From: Mycobacterium colombiense
GTDB taxonomy: Bacteria > Actinomycetota > Actinomycetes > Mycobacteriales > Mycobacteriaceae
Direction: 5' to 3'
Assembly (NCBI RefSeq): GCF_001953985.1
Contig: NZ_MBEI01000069.1
Span: 1-64,000 of the forward strand
DNA length: 64,000 nt
Shown here: piece by piece, positions 8,656 through 20,463 of the stretch
Layout of the letters: each line of letters opens with the position of its first letter
Position numbering within the stretch: position 1 is the first letter of the stretch
The notes under the pieces: model-generated
Told to the model about the DNA's origin: nothing
Seen by the model: the letters and a program-made list of their open reading frames with translations, nothing else
The model's database searches: none
Position numbers and translations under genes: made by a program

Positions 8656-9255
8656 GACGTTCTCCTCGTTGTGTTGCCATCCGGCCGCTCAGACGTTTCG
8701 CATCGGGCTCGTCTGCGGTTCGACCGGAGGTGGTCTTGGTGCTGCTGGCCGGCGCGGTCCCCAGGGTGGTTCGGGTCGCAGCCGTATCGCCGACTTTCGG
8801 GCGACTGTTTGAGGGTACTTACGAGGCTTCGCCTGGTCAAACCTGGCTTCCCGCAACGAACCCGCGCGGACGCCCGAAGAAAGATTTCCGTTTCGGTCAC
8901 ACCCGCCACCGACGTGGCTACCATAACGAGCCGAAGTAAGCCTCACGTACCCTAAACGACCCGATTGGAATGCAACGGAACGGTTGGCAGCCGAACGGAA
9001 AACTGTTAGCTTCTGCGAAGTCGTTTTAGACTGAAGCAGCGCTCGACAACGAAGCGAGGATGGTAGATCGACTAGCTGCCTAGACAACCTTTCGAGGTTC
9101 TCTTCCAGCGCGGAGATCGCGAGCCGTCGCCGGTAGGTTGTGGCTCACCTACGATCATCCTGTCCACACCTGTGTATAACTATGTGGACAGTTGTTTTGT
9201 CGCCAAGCGTGGTGTAACTCGGGTCGGGACGTTCGAGAACCAGGGAGATGCGTCG
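8656..9255. promoter_or_regulatory. rpmH-dnaA divergent intergenic region
   Basis: 600 bp with no credible gene between the oppositely directed rpmH and dnaA. It must contain both promoters. A DnaA-box cluster sits near the dnaA end (see 9160-9191). The stretch around 8880-9040 is less GC-rich than the surroundings (runs such as gaaagatttccg and gaagtcgttttagactgaag), fitting promoter DNA, but no single -10/-35 pair is convincing by eye. Confidence 0.75.
9160..9191. promoter_or_regulatory. DnaA-box cluster upstream of dnaA
   Basis: Three boxes in 32 bp: CTGTCCACA forward at 9160-9168, TTATACACA on the reverse strand at 9171-9179 and CTGTCCACA on the reverse strand at 9183-9191. They lie 65-96 bp before the dnaA start codon. 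The outer pair forms an inverted repeat. This position suggests autoregulation of dnaA by DnaA rather than origin melting. Confidence 0.75.
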
Positions 9256-10791
9256 TTGACCGATGACCCCGGTTCCAGTTTCACGACAGTGTGGAATGCG
9301 GTCGTTTCCGAACTCAACGGAGAGCCCACCACCGACGGCATGGTCCCCAACCGCACGACTCTGGTCACTCCCCTCACCCCCCAGCAACGAGCGTGGCTGA
9401 ATCTGGTTCGCCCGCTGACCATCGTCGAGGGATTTGCTCTGCTGTCGGTGCCGAGCAGTTTCGTCCAAAACGAGATCGAACGACATCTGCGGGCCCCCAT
9501 CACCGATGCGCTCAGCCGCCGGCTCGGGCAGCAGATCCAACTCGGCGTCCGCATCGCTCCCCCGCCCGACGATGTCGACGATGCGCTCATCCCGCCGGCG
9601 GAACCCTTCCCCGGATCCGACCCGTCGTTCCCCGCCGACGCCGCGGCCGTCGACACCGAGGAAGCTTTCGAAAACAGCGAAACCGTCAGCGACAACCAGC
9701 CGGGCTGGCCCAACTACTTCACCGAGCGCCCGCACGCCATCGATCCGGCCGTCGCCGCCGGAACGAGCCTCAACCGTCGCTACACCTTCGACACCTTCGT
9801 CATCGGCGCCTCCAACCGGTTCGCCCACGCGGCCGCCCTGGCCATCGCCGAAGCGCCGGCCCGGGCTTACAACCCGCTGTTCATCTGGGGTGAGTCCGGT
9901 CTGGGCAAGACCCACCTGCTGCACGCCGCCGGCAATTACGCGCAGCGGCTCTTCCCCGGGATGCGGGTCAAGTACGTCTCCACCGAGGAATTCACCAACG
10001 ACTTCATCAACTCGCTTCGCGACGACCGCAAGGTCGCGTTCAAGCGCAGCTATCGCGACGTCGACGTGCTGCTAGTCGATGACATTCAGTTCATCGAGGG
10101 CAAGGAAGGTATCCAGGAAGAGTTCTTCCACACCTTCAACACCCTGCACAACGCCAACAAGCAGATCGTCATCTCCTCGGACCGGCCGCCCAAACAGCTG
10201 GCCACCCTGGAAGACCGGCTGAGGACGCGGTTCGAGTGGGGCTTGATCACCGATGTGCAGCCCCCGGAGCTGGAAACCCGCATCGCCATCTTGCGTAAGA
10301 AGGCGCAGATGGAGCGGCTGGCGGTGCCCGACGACGTCCTCGAGCTGATCGCCAGCAGCATCGAACGCAACATCCGTGAACTCGAGGGCGCCCTGATCCG
10401 GGTGACCGCGTTCGCGTCGCTGAACAAGACGCCGATCGACAAGGCGCTGGCCGAGATTGTGCTGCGCGATCTGATCGCCGACGCCAGCACCATGCAGATC
10501 AGCGCGGCCACCATCATGGCGGCCACCGCCGAATACTTCGACACCACCGTGGAAGAGCTCCGCGGTCCCGGCAAGACCCGGGCGTTGGCCCAATCACGCC
10601 AGATCGCCATGTATCTGTGCCGCGAGCTCACCGATCTGTCACTGCCCAAGATCGGGCAGGCATTCGGGCGTGATCACACCACCGTCATGTATGCGCAGCG
10701 CAAGATCTTGTCCGAGATGGCCGAGCGGCGTGAGGTTTTTGACCACGTCAAGGAGCTCACCACTCGCATCCGTCAGCGCTCCAAGCGCTGA
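9256..10791 (+). CDS. dnaA: Chromosomal replication initiator DnaA
   Basis: 511-residue AAA+ initiator that melts oriC and loads the helicase. Domain I is at residues 1-90, an acidic variable linker at about 90-170, and domain III carries Walker A (GESGLGKT) and Walker B (VLLVDDIQF). Domain IV carries the signature FGRDHTTVMYA used for DnaA-box recognition. A TTG at 9256 gives the family N-terminus (TDDPGSSFTTVWNAV) and has GGGAGA about eight bases upstream; a start at 9172 would add 28 non-conserved residues and run over the DnaA boxes. Monocistronic, followed by oriC. Confidence 0.97.
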   Translation: MTDDPGSSFTTVWNAVVSELNGEPTTDGMVPNRTTLVTPLTPQQRAWLNLVRPLTIVEGFALLSVPSSFVQNEIERHLRAPITDALSRRLGQQIQLGVRIAPPPDDVDDALIPPAEPFPGSDPSFPADAAAVDTEEAFENSETVSDNQPGWPNYFTERPHAIDPAVAAGTSLNRRYTFDTFVIGASNRFAHAAALAIAEAPARAYNPLFIWGESGLGKTHLLHAAGNYAQRLFPGMRVKYVSTEEFTNDFINSLRDDRKVAFKRSYRDVDVLLVDDIQFIEGKEGIQEEFFHTFNTLHNANKQIVISSDRPPKQLATLEDRLRTRFEWGLITDVQPPELETRIAILRKKAQMERLAVPDDVLELIASSIERNIRELEGALIRVTAFASLNKTPIDKALAEIVLRDLIADASTMQISAATIMAATAEYFDTTVEELRGPGKTRALAQSRQIAMYLCRELTDLSLPKIGQAFGRDHTTVMYAQRKILSEMAERREVFDHVKELTTRIRQRSKR

Positions 10792-10822
10792 GTTCCCCAC
10801 TCCCCCAGCGCACCGAGCGCTG
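10774..10822. repeat. Tandem imperfect hairpin repeat at the dnaA 3' end
   Basis: The last dnaA codons form a stem CAGCGCT/AGCGCTG with a 3-nt loop (10774-10790). A near copy, CAGCGC/GCGCTG, follows at 10806-10821, just after the stop. The two units share about 16 of 18 bases, so they look like a short duplication. They could terminate or stabilise the dnaA transcript, although no U-run follows directly. Confidence 0.55.
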
Positions 10823-11360
10823 ATTTCGTGCCTTCGCTGCACGTGGTTTTGTAATTTTTTTCGAGAAACTTCACGCCCGTCTGTCACATCCGCCACACCC
10901 AAGGCATGTGCGCAGGGCTGTGCACAACGCAATCAAACGCCGGTGTAGTACCGGGCCTTGCGTGCACAGCCGTCGTTCGTCCCCATCCGCCCAACATGTC
11001 ACCCACAGGCGTTGGTGCCGCGATGCACAACCCGATCATGGCGCTAGCTGCGCCGAGACCATGCTGTCCCCAGAATGCACAGGCCTTAATACTGGTACTG
11101 AGATCTCTTCATCGGTTCTTCTTTGAAATACAGGCTTGGGGACGCGCGGCAGGCACCCGTCGTCGGAGGCGTCGTCAGCTCGGGTTGTCGGGGTTTGCGA
11201 TTAGCTTTCAAGATGGCGTCGGAGGATCTACGGTTGTTCTTCGACTGCCGTTGCGTTCGTCGTTGGCATTACGTGTCATCGGCGCGCGTGGCGGAGCCCC
11301 GTGCTAGCGGGGGGCGGCTAGCCAATGGATTCGAGAACGCTGGGTAGGTGAAGGGACGCT
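10792..11360. other. oriC: Origin of replication oriC (dnaA-dnaN intergenic region)
   Basis: 569 bp without a gene between dnaA and dnaN, the place of oriC in mycobacteria. Degenerate DnaA boxes are visible: TTGTGCACA (reverse strand, 10919-10927), CTGTGCACG (reverse, 10961-10969), TTGTGCATC (reverse, 11022-11030), CTGTCCCCA (forward, 11064-11072) and CTGTGCATT (reverse, 11074-11082). AT-richer stretches lie at about 10843-10870 (including a run of T residues) and 11083-11130, the latter directly after the last box and the best candidate unwinding element. The rest probably holds the dnaN promoter. Confidence 0.9.
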
Positions 11361-12560
11361 ATGGACGCGGCGACGACAACGGCTGGCCTCAGCGACTTGA
11401 AATTTCGTTTGGTCCGGGAGTCTTTCGCAGACGCGGTGTCCTGGGTGGCGAAGAACCTGCCGTCCCGACCTGCGGTGCCGGTGCTCTCCGGTGTGCTGCT
11501 CTCGGGAACCGATGAGGGCCTGACGATCTCGGGATTCGACTACGAGGTTTCCGCAGAAGCACAGGTTGCAGCCGAAATAGCTTCTCCGGGAAGCGTTTTG
11601 GTATCCGGCCGGTTGCTGTCAGACATCGTGCGGGCGCTGCCGAACAAGCCGATCGACTTCTACGTCGACGGTAACCGGGTGGCGCTGCACTGCGGAAACG
11701 CCAGGTTCTCGCTGCCGACGATGGCGGTTGAGGATTACCCGACGCTGCCGACGCTGCCGGAAGAGACCGGGACGCTGCCCGCCGACCTGTTCGCCGAGGC
11801 GATCAGCCAGGTCGCCATCGCGGCCGGCCGCGACGACACGTTGCCGATGCTGACCGGAATCAGGGTCGAGATTTCGGGTGAGAAGGTGGTTTTGGCCGCT
11901 ACCGACAGGTTCCGCTTGGCGGTTCGCGAGCTGACGTGGTCGGCGGCCTCGCCCGATATCGAAGCCGCGGTCCTGGTCCCGGCCAAGACGCTGGCCGAGG
12001 CCGCGCGGACGGGCGCCGACGGCTCCGAGGTCCGGCTGTCATTGGGTGCGGGGTCGGGCGTCGGCAAAGACGGATTGCTCGGCATCAGCGGTAACGGCAA
12101 GCGCAGCACCACCCGATTGCTCGACGCGGAATTCCCGAAGTTCCGTCAGCTGTTGCCGGCGGAGCACACGGCGGTCGCGACCATCAACGTCGCGGAGTTG
12201 ACCGAGGCGATCAAGCTGGTGGCGCTGGTGGCCGACCGGGGCGCCCAGGTGCGGATGGAATTCAGCGAGGGCTCGCTGCGGCTGTCCGCGGGCGCCGATG
12301 ACGTCGGCCGGGCCGAGGAGGACTTGGCGGTCGATTTCGTCGGTGAGCCGCTGACGATCGCCTTCAACCCGACCTATCTGACCGACGGACTGGGATCGGT
12401 GCATTCCGAGCGGGTGTCGTTCGGTTTCACGACGCCGGGCAAGCCGGCGCTGCTGCGTCCGGCGTTGAACGACGACAGCCACCCGACCGGCACGGGGCCC
12501 TACAGCGCCCTGCCGACGGATTACGTCTACTTGCTGATGCCCGTCCGGTTGCCTGGCTAG
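11361..12560 (+). CDS. dnaN: DNA polymerase III beta sliding clamp
   Basis: 399-residue ring-forming processivity clamp that tethers polymerase III and repair factors to DNA. Three tandem clamp domains of about 125 residues are recognisable, for example VPVLSGVLLSGTDEGLTISGFDYEVSA in the first, GRDDTLPMLTGIRVEI starting the second and LLDAEFPKFRQLLP near the third. The C-terminal YLLMPVRLPG is the normal hydrophobic-cleft end. Normal length; ATG start. It is followed without any gap by recF. Confidence 0.97.
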   Translation: MDAATTTAGLSDLKFRLVRESFADAVSWVAKNLPSRPAVPVLSGVLLSGTDEGLTISGFDYEVSAEAQVAAEIASPGSVLVSGRLLSDIVRALPNKPIDFYVDGNRVALHCGNARFSLPTMAVEDYPTLPTLPEETGTLPADLFAEAISQVAIAAGRDDTLPMLTGIRVEISGEKVVLAATDRFRLAVRELTWSAASPDIEAAVLVPAKTLAEAARTGADGSEVRLSLGAGSGVGKDGLLGISGNGKRSTTRLLDAEFPKFRQLLPAEHTAVATINVAELTEAIKLVALVADRGAQVRMEFSEGSLRLSAGADDVGRAEEDLAVDFVGEPLTIAFNPTYLTDGLGSVHSERVSFGFTTPGKPALLRPALNDDSHPTGTGPYSALPTDYVYLLMPVRLPG

Positions 12561-13718
12561 GTGTACGTCCGGCATTTGGGACTGCGCGACTTCCGGTCCT
12601 GGGCACATGTCGACCTCGAATTGCAGCCTGGTCGGACGGTATTCATCGGGTCCAACGGCTTTGGGAAGACGAATCTTCTTGAAGCGCTGTGGTATTCGAG
12701 CACCATGGGCTCGCATCGGGTGGGAACGGATGCGCCGTTGATCCGCGCGGGCACCGACCGCGCGGTGGTTTCTACGATCGTGGTCAACGAAGGCAGGGAG
12801 TGCGCGGTCGATCTGGAAATCGCGGCCGGCCGGGCGAACAAGGCGCGGCTGAACCGCTCACCTGTGCGCAGTACGCGCGAGGTGATCGGGGTCTTGCGGG
12901 CGGTGTTGTTTGCTCCCGAGGATCTGTCCTTGGTCCGCGGTGACCCGTCCGACCGGCGGCGCTACCTCGACGATTTGGCGACGGTGCGCCGGCCGGCGGT
13001 GGCCGGGGTGCGCGCCGACTACGAAAAAGTCCTGCGCCAGCGCACGGCGCTGTTGAAATCCCTGTCCGGTGCGCGCTACCGCGGGGATCAGAGCGCCCTG
13101 GACACGCTAGACGTCTGGGACAGCCGCCTCGCCGAATACGGCGCCCAATTGATGGCCGTCCGTATCGATTTGGTGAACCAGTTGGCACCCGAGGTGGAGA
13201 AGGCCTATCAGCTGCTGGCGCCGGGATCGCGCGCTGCCTCGATCGGTTATCGGTCCAGCCTGGGCGCCGAGGCCGCGGCAGACATCGCCGGCGCTGACCG
13301 CGAGTTCCTCGAGGCCGCGTTGCTCGCGGCGCTGTCGGCGCGCCGCGATGCGGAGCTGGTACGCGGCATGTGCCTGGTCGGACCGCACCGCGACGACCTG
13401 GAGTTGTGGCTCGGCGACCAGCCCGCGAAAGGTTTTGCCAGCCACGGGGAATCGTGGTCGTTCGCGTTGTCGCTGCGGTTGGCCGCTTACGAATTACTGC
13501 GAGCCGAAGAAAGCGACCCCGTGTTATTGCTCGACGACGTGTTCGCCGAACTCGATGCGGCGCGCCGCCGTGCGTTGGCCACGGTGGCCGAATCGGCCGA
13601 ACAGGTGCTGGTCACCGCGGCGGTGCTAGAAGACATTCCGGCGGGCTGGGAGGCTCGGCAGGTGTACGTCGACTTACGGGACAGCGATTCGGGACGGATA
13701 TCGGAGATGCGCGCGTGA
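12561..13718 (+). CDS. recF: DNA replication and repair protein RecF
   Basis: 385-residue SMC-like ATPase that helps load RecA at gaps and stalled forks. Walker A GSNGFGKT is at residues 30-37, the signature helix region appears near GFASHGESWSFALSLRLA, and Walker B/D-loop is LLLDDVFAELDAARR. The GTG start at 12561 directly follows the dnaN stop; the N-terminal YVRHLGLRDFRSW matches the family. The stop overlaps dciA by 4 bp (GTGA). Confidence 0.96.
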   Translation: MYVRHLGLRDFRSWAHVDLELQPGRTVFIGSNGFGKTNLLEALWYSSTMGSHRVGTDAPLIRAGTDRAVVSTIVVNEGRECAVDLEIAAGRANKARLNRSPVRSTREVIGVLRAVLFAPEDLSLVRGDPSDRRRYLDDLATVRRPAVAGVRADYEKVLRQRTALLKSLSGARYRGDQSALDTLDVWDSRLAEYGAQLMAVRIDLVNQLAPEVEKAYQLLAPGSRAASIGYRSSLGAEAAADIAGADREFLEAALLAALSARRDAELVRGMCLVGPHRDDLELWLGDQPAKGFASHGESWSFALSLRLAAYELLRAEESDPVLLLDDVFAELDAARRRALATVAESAEQVLVTAAVLEDIPAGWEARQVYVDLRDSDSGRISEMRA

Positions 13719-14272
13719 CCGGCACGGATGACGGTCCGCGTCCCACCGAGCCGTTGAACGCGCTGAGTGGGATCGATCTGGTGCGGCGCACCCTCGAGGA
13801 GGCTAGAGCGGCCGCGCGGGCTCAGGGCAAAGACGCCGGTCGCGGCCGCGCGAGTGCCCCCGCCCCGCGCCGGGTGGCGGGCCAGCGCCGCAGTTGGTCG
13901 GGTCCAGGACCCGATGTTCGCGACCCCCAACCGCTGGGCAGCCTGGCGCGTGATCTGGCGAAAAAGCGGGGTTGGTCTGCGCAGGTCGCCGAGGGCACCG
14001 TGCTGGGCAACTGGGCGACGGTCGTCGGACACCAGATCGCCGACCATGCCACGCCGACCGCCCTCAATGATGGTGTGCTGAGTGTGGTCGCCGAATCGAC
14101 GGCGTGGGCCACCCAGTTGCGGATGATCCAGTCGCAGTTACTGGCCAAGATCGCCGCCGCCGTCGGCAACGGTGTGGTGACGTCGGTGAAAATCACCGGC
14201 CCGGCGGCGCCTTCGTGGCGCAAGGGGCCGCGTCATATCGCGGGAAGAGGCCCGCGCGATACCTACGGTTAG
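13715..14272 (+). CDS. dciA: DciA-type helicase-loading factor (DUF721)
   Basis: 185-residue protein of the DUF721/DciA family, which in bacteria lacking DnaC assists the replicative helicase DnaB. A charged, low-complexity N-terminal half is followed by the folded DUF721 domain (about residues 75-165): LGSLARDLAKKRGWSAQVAEG, WATVVGHQIADHATPTAL, GVLSVVAESTAWATQLRMIQ. The GTG overlaps the recF stop, so dnaN-recF-dciA is one translation-coupled run. Replication role is family knowledge. A much longer frame starting at 13370 lies inside recF and is rejected. Confidence 0.9.
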   Translation: MTGTDDGPRPTEPLNALSGIDLVRRTLEEARAAARAQGKDAGRGRASAPAPRRVAGQRRSWSGPGPDVRDPQPLGSLARDLAKKRGWSAQVAEGTVLGNWATVVGHQIADHATPTALNDGVLSVVAESTAWATQLRMIQSQLLAKIAAAVGNGVVTSVKITGPAAPSWRKGPRHIAGRGPRDTYG

Positions 14273-14526
14273 GGAGTTTGATGGCATCCGCGGATCCCCG
14301 GGGGGGTTCGTCCACAGGCCCCTGAAATCCGCCAGGACGACGCGGACCCCCTCGACGCACGTCGGGACGCGCCCAGAATAAAGAAATCGTGCGCACGGCG
14401 CGGTTAGCTGGGTAGAAACGCGGCCAGAAAATCGGTGCGGACGGCTGCTCACGCTAGACTGGCAGGATGCGACTGTTGCGGTGACTGGAACCGCCCGCAT
14501 GAAACCCCAAGGAGAGCATTCCGACC

Positions 14527-16560
14527 GTGGCTGCCCAGAAGAAGAAGGCGCAAGAAGAATATGGCGCTTCAGCGATCACCGTGCTCGAAGGCCTGGAGGC
14601 CGTCCGCAAACGCCCCGGTATGTACATCGGGTCGACCGGTGAGCGTGGTCTGCACCACCTCATCTGGGAGGTAGTCGACAACTCGGTCGACGAGGCGATG
14701 GCCGGCTACGCCGACAAGGTCGACGTCCGCATTCTCGACGACGGCAGCGTCGAGGTCTCCGACAACGGCCGTGGCATCCCGGTGGCGATGCACGCCACCG
14801 GCGCCCCCACCGTCGACGTCGTGATGACCCAACTGCACGCGGGTGGCAAGTTCGGCGGGGAGAACAGCGGCTACAACGTCAGTGGTGGTCTGCACGGCGT
14901 CGGTGTGTCGGTGGTCAACGCGCTTTCGACACGGCTCGAGGTGGATATCGCCCGCGACGGCCACGAGTGGTCGCAGTATTACGACCGCGCCGTGCCCGGC
15001 ACCCTCAAGCAGGGCGAGGCCACCAAGCGCACCGGCACCACGATCCGATTCTGGGCCGACTCGGAAATCTTCGAGACCACCGAGTACGACTTCGAGACGG
15101 TCGCGCGCCGGCTGCAAGAGATGGCGTTCCTCAACAAGGGTTTGACGATCAACCTCACCGACGAGCGGGTCAGCAATGAGGAGGTGGTCGACGAGGTCGT
15201 CAGCGACACCGCCGAAGCCCCCAAGTCGGCTCAGGAGAAGGCCGCGGAATCCACTGCGCCACATAAGGTTAAGCACCGCACCTTCCACTACCCCGGTGGG
15301 CTCGTCGACTTCGTCAAGCACATCAACCGCACCAAGAGCCCAATCCAGCAGAGCATCATCGACTTCGACGGCAAGGGCCCCGGCCACGAGGTCGAAATCG
15401 CGATGCAGTGGAACGGTGGTTACTCCGAATCGGTACACACCTTCGCCAACACCATCAACACCCACGAGGGCGGCACCCACGAAGAGGGTTTCCGCAGCGC
15501 GCTGACGACGGTGGTCAACAAGTACGCCAAAGACAAGAAGCTGCTGAAAGACAAGGATCCGAACCTCACCGGCGACGACATCCGTGAGGGCCTGGCCGCG
15601 GTGATCTCGGTCAAGGTCAGCGAACCGCAGTTCGAGGGCCAGACCAAGACCAAACTGGGCAACACCGAAGTCAAGTCGTTCGTGCAGAAGGTCTGCAACG
15701 AGCAACTCACGCACTGGTTCGAAGCCAACCCCGCCGACGCCAAGGTCGTGGTCAACAAAGCGGTGTCGTCGGCGCAGGCCCGCATCGCCGCCCGCAAAGC
15801 GCGAGAGTTGGTGCGCCGCAAGAGTGCAACCGACCTCGGCGGCCTTCCCGGCAAGCTTGCCGACTGCCGCTCCACCGACCCGCGCAAGTCCGAACTGTAT
15901 GTCGTGGAGGGCGACTCGGCCGGCGGCTCGGCCAAGAGTGGCCGCGACTCGATGTTCCAAGCCATCCTGCCGCTGCGCGGCAAGATCATCAACGTCGAAA
16001 AGGCGCGCATCGACCGGGTTTTGAAGAACACCGAAGTCCAGGCGATCATCACCGCGCTGGGCACCGGTATCCACGACGAGTTCGACATCGCCAAGCTGCG
16101 CTATCACAAGATCGTGCTGATGGCCGACGCGGACGTTGACGGCCAGCACATCTCGACCCTGTTGTTGACGCTGCTGTTCCGGTTCATGCGGCCGCTGATC
16201 GAGCACGGCCACGTGTTCCTGGCGCAGCCGCCGCTGTACAAGCTGAAGTGGCAGCGCAGCGATCCCGAATTCGCCTACTCCGACCGCGAGCGCGACGGCT
16301 TGCTGGAGGCCGGCCAGAAGGCGGGCAAGAAGATCAACAAGGACGACGGGATCCAGCGCTACAAGGGTCTCGGTGAGATGGATGCCAAGGAATTGTGGGA
16401 AACCACAATGGATCCAAGCGTCCGGGTGCTGCGCCAAGTCACGCTCGACGACGCCGCGGCCGCCGACGAACTGTTCTCCATCCTGATGGGCGAGGACGTC
16501 GACGCGCGCCGCAGCTTTATCACTCGTAATGCCAAGGACGTTCGCTTCCTGGACGTCTGA
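14527..16560 (+). CDS. gyrB: DNA gyrase subunit B
   Basis: 677-residue ATPase subunit of gyrase, which introduces negative supercoils. GHKL ATP-site motifs are present (EVVDNSVDEAM, VSDNGRGIPV, GGLHGVGVSVVNALS), followed by the transducer domain. The TOPRIM domain has EGDSAGGSAKSGRD, PLRGKIINVEKA and the DADVDGQHI metal residues; the tail is RYKGLGEMDAKELWETTMDP. The GTG at 14527 has GGAG 12 bases upstream. An insert of about 35 residues around VVSDTAEAPKSAQEKAAEST in the transducer region is typical of mycobacterial GyrB. Together with gyrA 44 bp downstream it forms the gyrase operon. Confidence 0.97.
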   Translation: MAAQKKKAQEEYGASAITVLEGLEAVRKRPGMYIGSTGERGLHHLIWEVVDNSVDEAMAGYADKVDVRILDDGSVEVSDNGRGIPVAMHATGAPTVDVVMTQLHAGGKFGGENSGYNVSGGLHGVGVSVVNALSTRLEVDIARDGHEWSQYYDRAVPGTLKQGEATKRTGTTIRFWADSEIFETTEYDFETVARRLQEMAFLNKGLTINLTDERVSNEEVVDEVVSDTAEAPKSAQEKAAESTAPHKVKHRTFHYPGGLVDFVKHINRTKSPIQQSIIDFDGKGPGHEVEIAMQWNGGYSESVHTFANTINTHEGGTHEEGFRSALTTVVNKYAKDKKLLKDKDPNLTGDDIREGLAAVISVKVSEPQFEGQTKTKLGNTEVKSFVQKVCNEQLTHWFEANPADAKVVVNKAVSSAQARIAARKARELVRRKSATDLGGLPGKLADCRSTDPRKSELYVVEGDSAGGSAKSGRDSMFQAILPLRGKIINVEKARIDRVLKNTEVQAIITALGTGIHDEFDIAKLRYHKIVLMADADVDGQHISTLLLTLLFRFMRPLIEHGHVFLAQPPLYKLKWQRSDPEFAYSDRERDGLLEAGQKAGKKINKDDGIQRYKGLGEMDAKELWETTMDPSVRVLRQVTLDDAAAADELFSILMGEDVDARRSFITRNAKDVRFLDV

Positions 16561-16603
16561 GCGATCAGACCCGGCCCACCGTTGACCAACCAACGAGGAA
16601 TAC

Positions 16604-19123
<2,520 letters not shown>

Positions 19124-19211
19124 CGGTGCCGAGCCACTAGACTCAGCCCGACCAGACATAATGCGAGTGCCACCGCGTGGGCGGCCAGGGTAGGAGACCT
19201 AAGGAGTCGGG

Positions 19212-20093
19212 GTGACCTCACCGAACGAGCCGGGCGCCCCCAAAAAGGGGGACGGCCCCAACGGGGATGGTTCGGTCGAGCGTGCTGGGGTGCGCCGCGC
19301 CGCGCCGCCCGCGCAGGGTGGCCGCAGCCAAGAGGGCGGGGATGGACCGCCCTGGCAGCGCGGCGGCGCCCGGCCCCAGCAGCCGGTACCTCGGCAGAGC
19401 GAGCCGCCCACCGAGAAGCGGCCATCGGGCCAGGCCGGCGGCGTCGAGGCCCGGCTGAACCGTTTCATCTCCGGTACCGCGGCACCCGGCGCTCCGTCGC
19501 ATGCCAAAGAGCCCGAGCCCGCGCGTGGTGAGGCGTCGCCGACGGAGGCCTACGCCAGCGAGCTACCGGATCTGTCCGGCCCGCTGCCGCGCGGCCCGCA
19601 CCGCAAGCCCGCCCCCGAGCGGCCCGCGGAGTCGCCGAGCTCGTCGGGCACCGGCCGTACGGCCACCACCGAAACCCGGGACGGAAGGGACAGCCGCGAC
19701 AACCGGGTGCAGGTGTCCCGGCGCACACGGGGCCCGGTGCGCGCGAGCATGCAGATCCGTCGCATCGACCCGTGGAGCACGTTGAAGGTGTCGCTGCTGC
19801 TCTCGGTGGCGTTGTTCTTCGTCTGGATGATCGCCGTCGCGTTTCTCTACCTGGTGCTCGGCGGCATGGGTGTCTGGTCGAAGTTGAACAGCAACGTCGG
19901 CGACCTGCTGAACAACACCAGCGGCAGCAGCGGTGAACTGGTGTCCAGCGGGACGATATTCGGCGGCGCCGTCCTGATCGGCTTGGTCAACATCGTGCTG
20001 CTGACCGCGATGGCGACCATCGCCGCGTTCGTCTACAACCTGACGACCGATCTGATCGGTGGCGTCGAGGTCACGCTGGCGGACCGCGACTAG
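19212..20093 (+). CDS. DUF3566 membrane protein (Rv0007 type)
   Basis: 293 residues. A long disordered N-terminal region (about 1-170), rich in Pro, Gly, Arg and Glu, precedes a C-terminal DUF3566 domain with two membrane segments (VSLLLSVALFFVWMIAVAFLYLVLG and an ILIGLVNIVLLTAMATIAAFVY-like helix), ending in a short charged tail. GTG start with AAGGAG five bases upstream. Always found just after gyrA in mycobacteria, where the family has been linked to the cell envelope; exact role unknown. Confidence 0.88.
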   Translation: MTSPNEPGAPKKGDGPNGDGSVERAGVRRAAPPAQGGRSQEGGDGPPWQRGGARPQQPVPRQSEPPTEKRPSGQAGGVEARLNRFISGTAAPGAPSHAKEPEPARGEASPTEAYASELPDLSGPLPRGPHRKPAPERPAESPSSSGTGRTATTETRDGRDSRDNRVQVSRRTRGPVRASMQIRRIDPWSTLKVSLLLSVALFFVWMIAVAFLYLVLGGMGVWSKLNSNVGDLLNNTSGSSGELVSSGTIFGGAVLIGLVNIVLLTAMATIAAFVYNLTTDLIGGVEVTLADRD

Positions 20094-20164
20094 CAGTGGA
20101 TGCTGCACTTTTGGGAGTAGGGCGGGGATTGCGGTAATCTCGTCGCTCGGCCGTACGCGAGTAC

Positions 20165-20238
20165 GGGCCTATAGCTCAGGCGGTTAGAGCGCTTCGCTGA
20201 TAACGAAGAGGTCGGAGGTTCGAGTCCTCCTAGGCCCA
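20165..20238 (+). tRNA. ileT: tRNA-Ile (GAT)
   Basis: 74-nt cloverleaf: acceptor arms GGGCCTA/TAGGCCC pair fully, the anticodon stem CTTCG/CGAAG encloses CTGATAA with anticodon GAT at 20199-20201, and the T loop TTCGAGT is standard. CCA is not encoded. It is the first of two adjacent tRNA genes downstream of gyrA, as in M. tuberculosis. Confidence 0.98.
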
Positions 20239-20386
20239 CAACCATGTGCCCGTCAAGACGTTGCGTAAGGCTCGCACTGCCATTGGGACTCATCGTCGTA
20301 TTGGCAGCGGTGGCGTGGTCACGACGTGGAGTCGAGGTCTGGCACGTGGCTGTGGATGACCAAGGTCAGCCACCCAGTCACGATGA

Positions 20387-20459
20387 GGGGCCTTAGCTCA
20401 GTTGGTAGAGCACCGCCTTTGCAAGGCGGGTGTCAGGGGTTCGATTCCCCTAGGCTCCA
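20387..20459 (+). tRNA. alaT: tRNA-Ala (TGC)
   Basis: 73-nt cloverleaf: acceptor GGGGCCT/AGGCTCC with one G-T pair, anticodon stem CCGCC/GGCGG around TTTGCAA with anticodon TGC at 20420-20422, T loop TTCGATT. CCA is not encoded. The TetR gene ends only 4 bp downstream, on the opposite strand, marking the edge of an inserted segment. Confidence 0.98.
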
Positions 20460-20463
20460 CAAG

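Noticed and set aside
10825..10850. Third parS-like site around GCTGCACGTGGTTTTG
   Set aside because: Only the central CACGTG matches; the flanks differ from the 16-bp palindrome, so it is not counted as parS.
13370..14272. Long version of the DciA frame beginning inside recF
   Set aside because: The first 115 codons lie in the wrong frame of recF; the GTGA overlap at 13715 gives the family start.
20090..20293. Small leftward frame over tRNA-Ile with a GLEPPTSSLSAKRSNRLSYRP-type peptide
   Set aside because: This is the familiar spurious peptide encoded opposite tRNA genes; the tRNA is the real feature.
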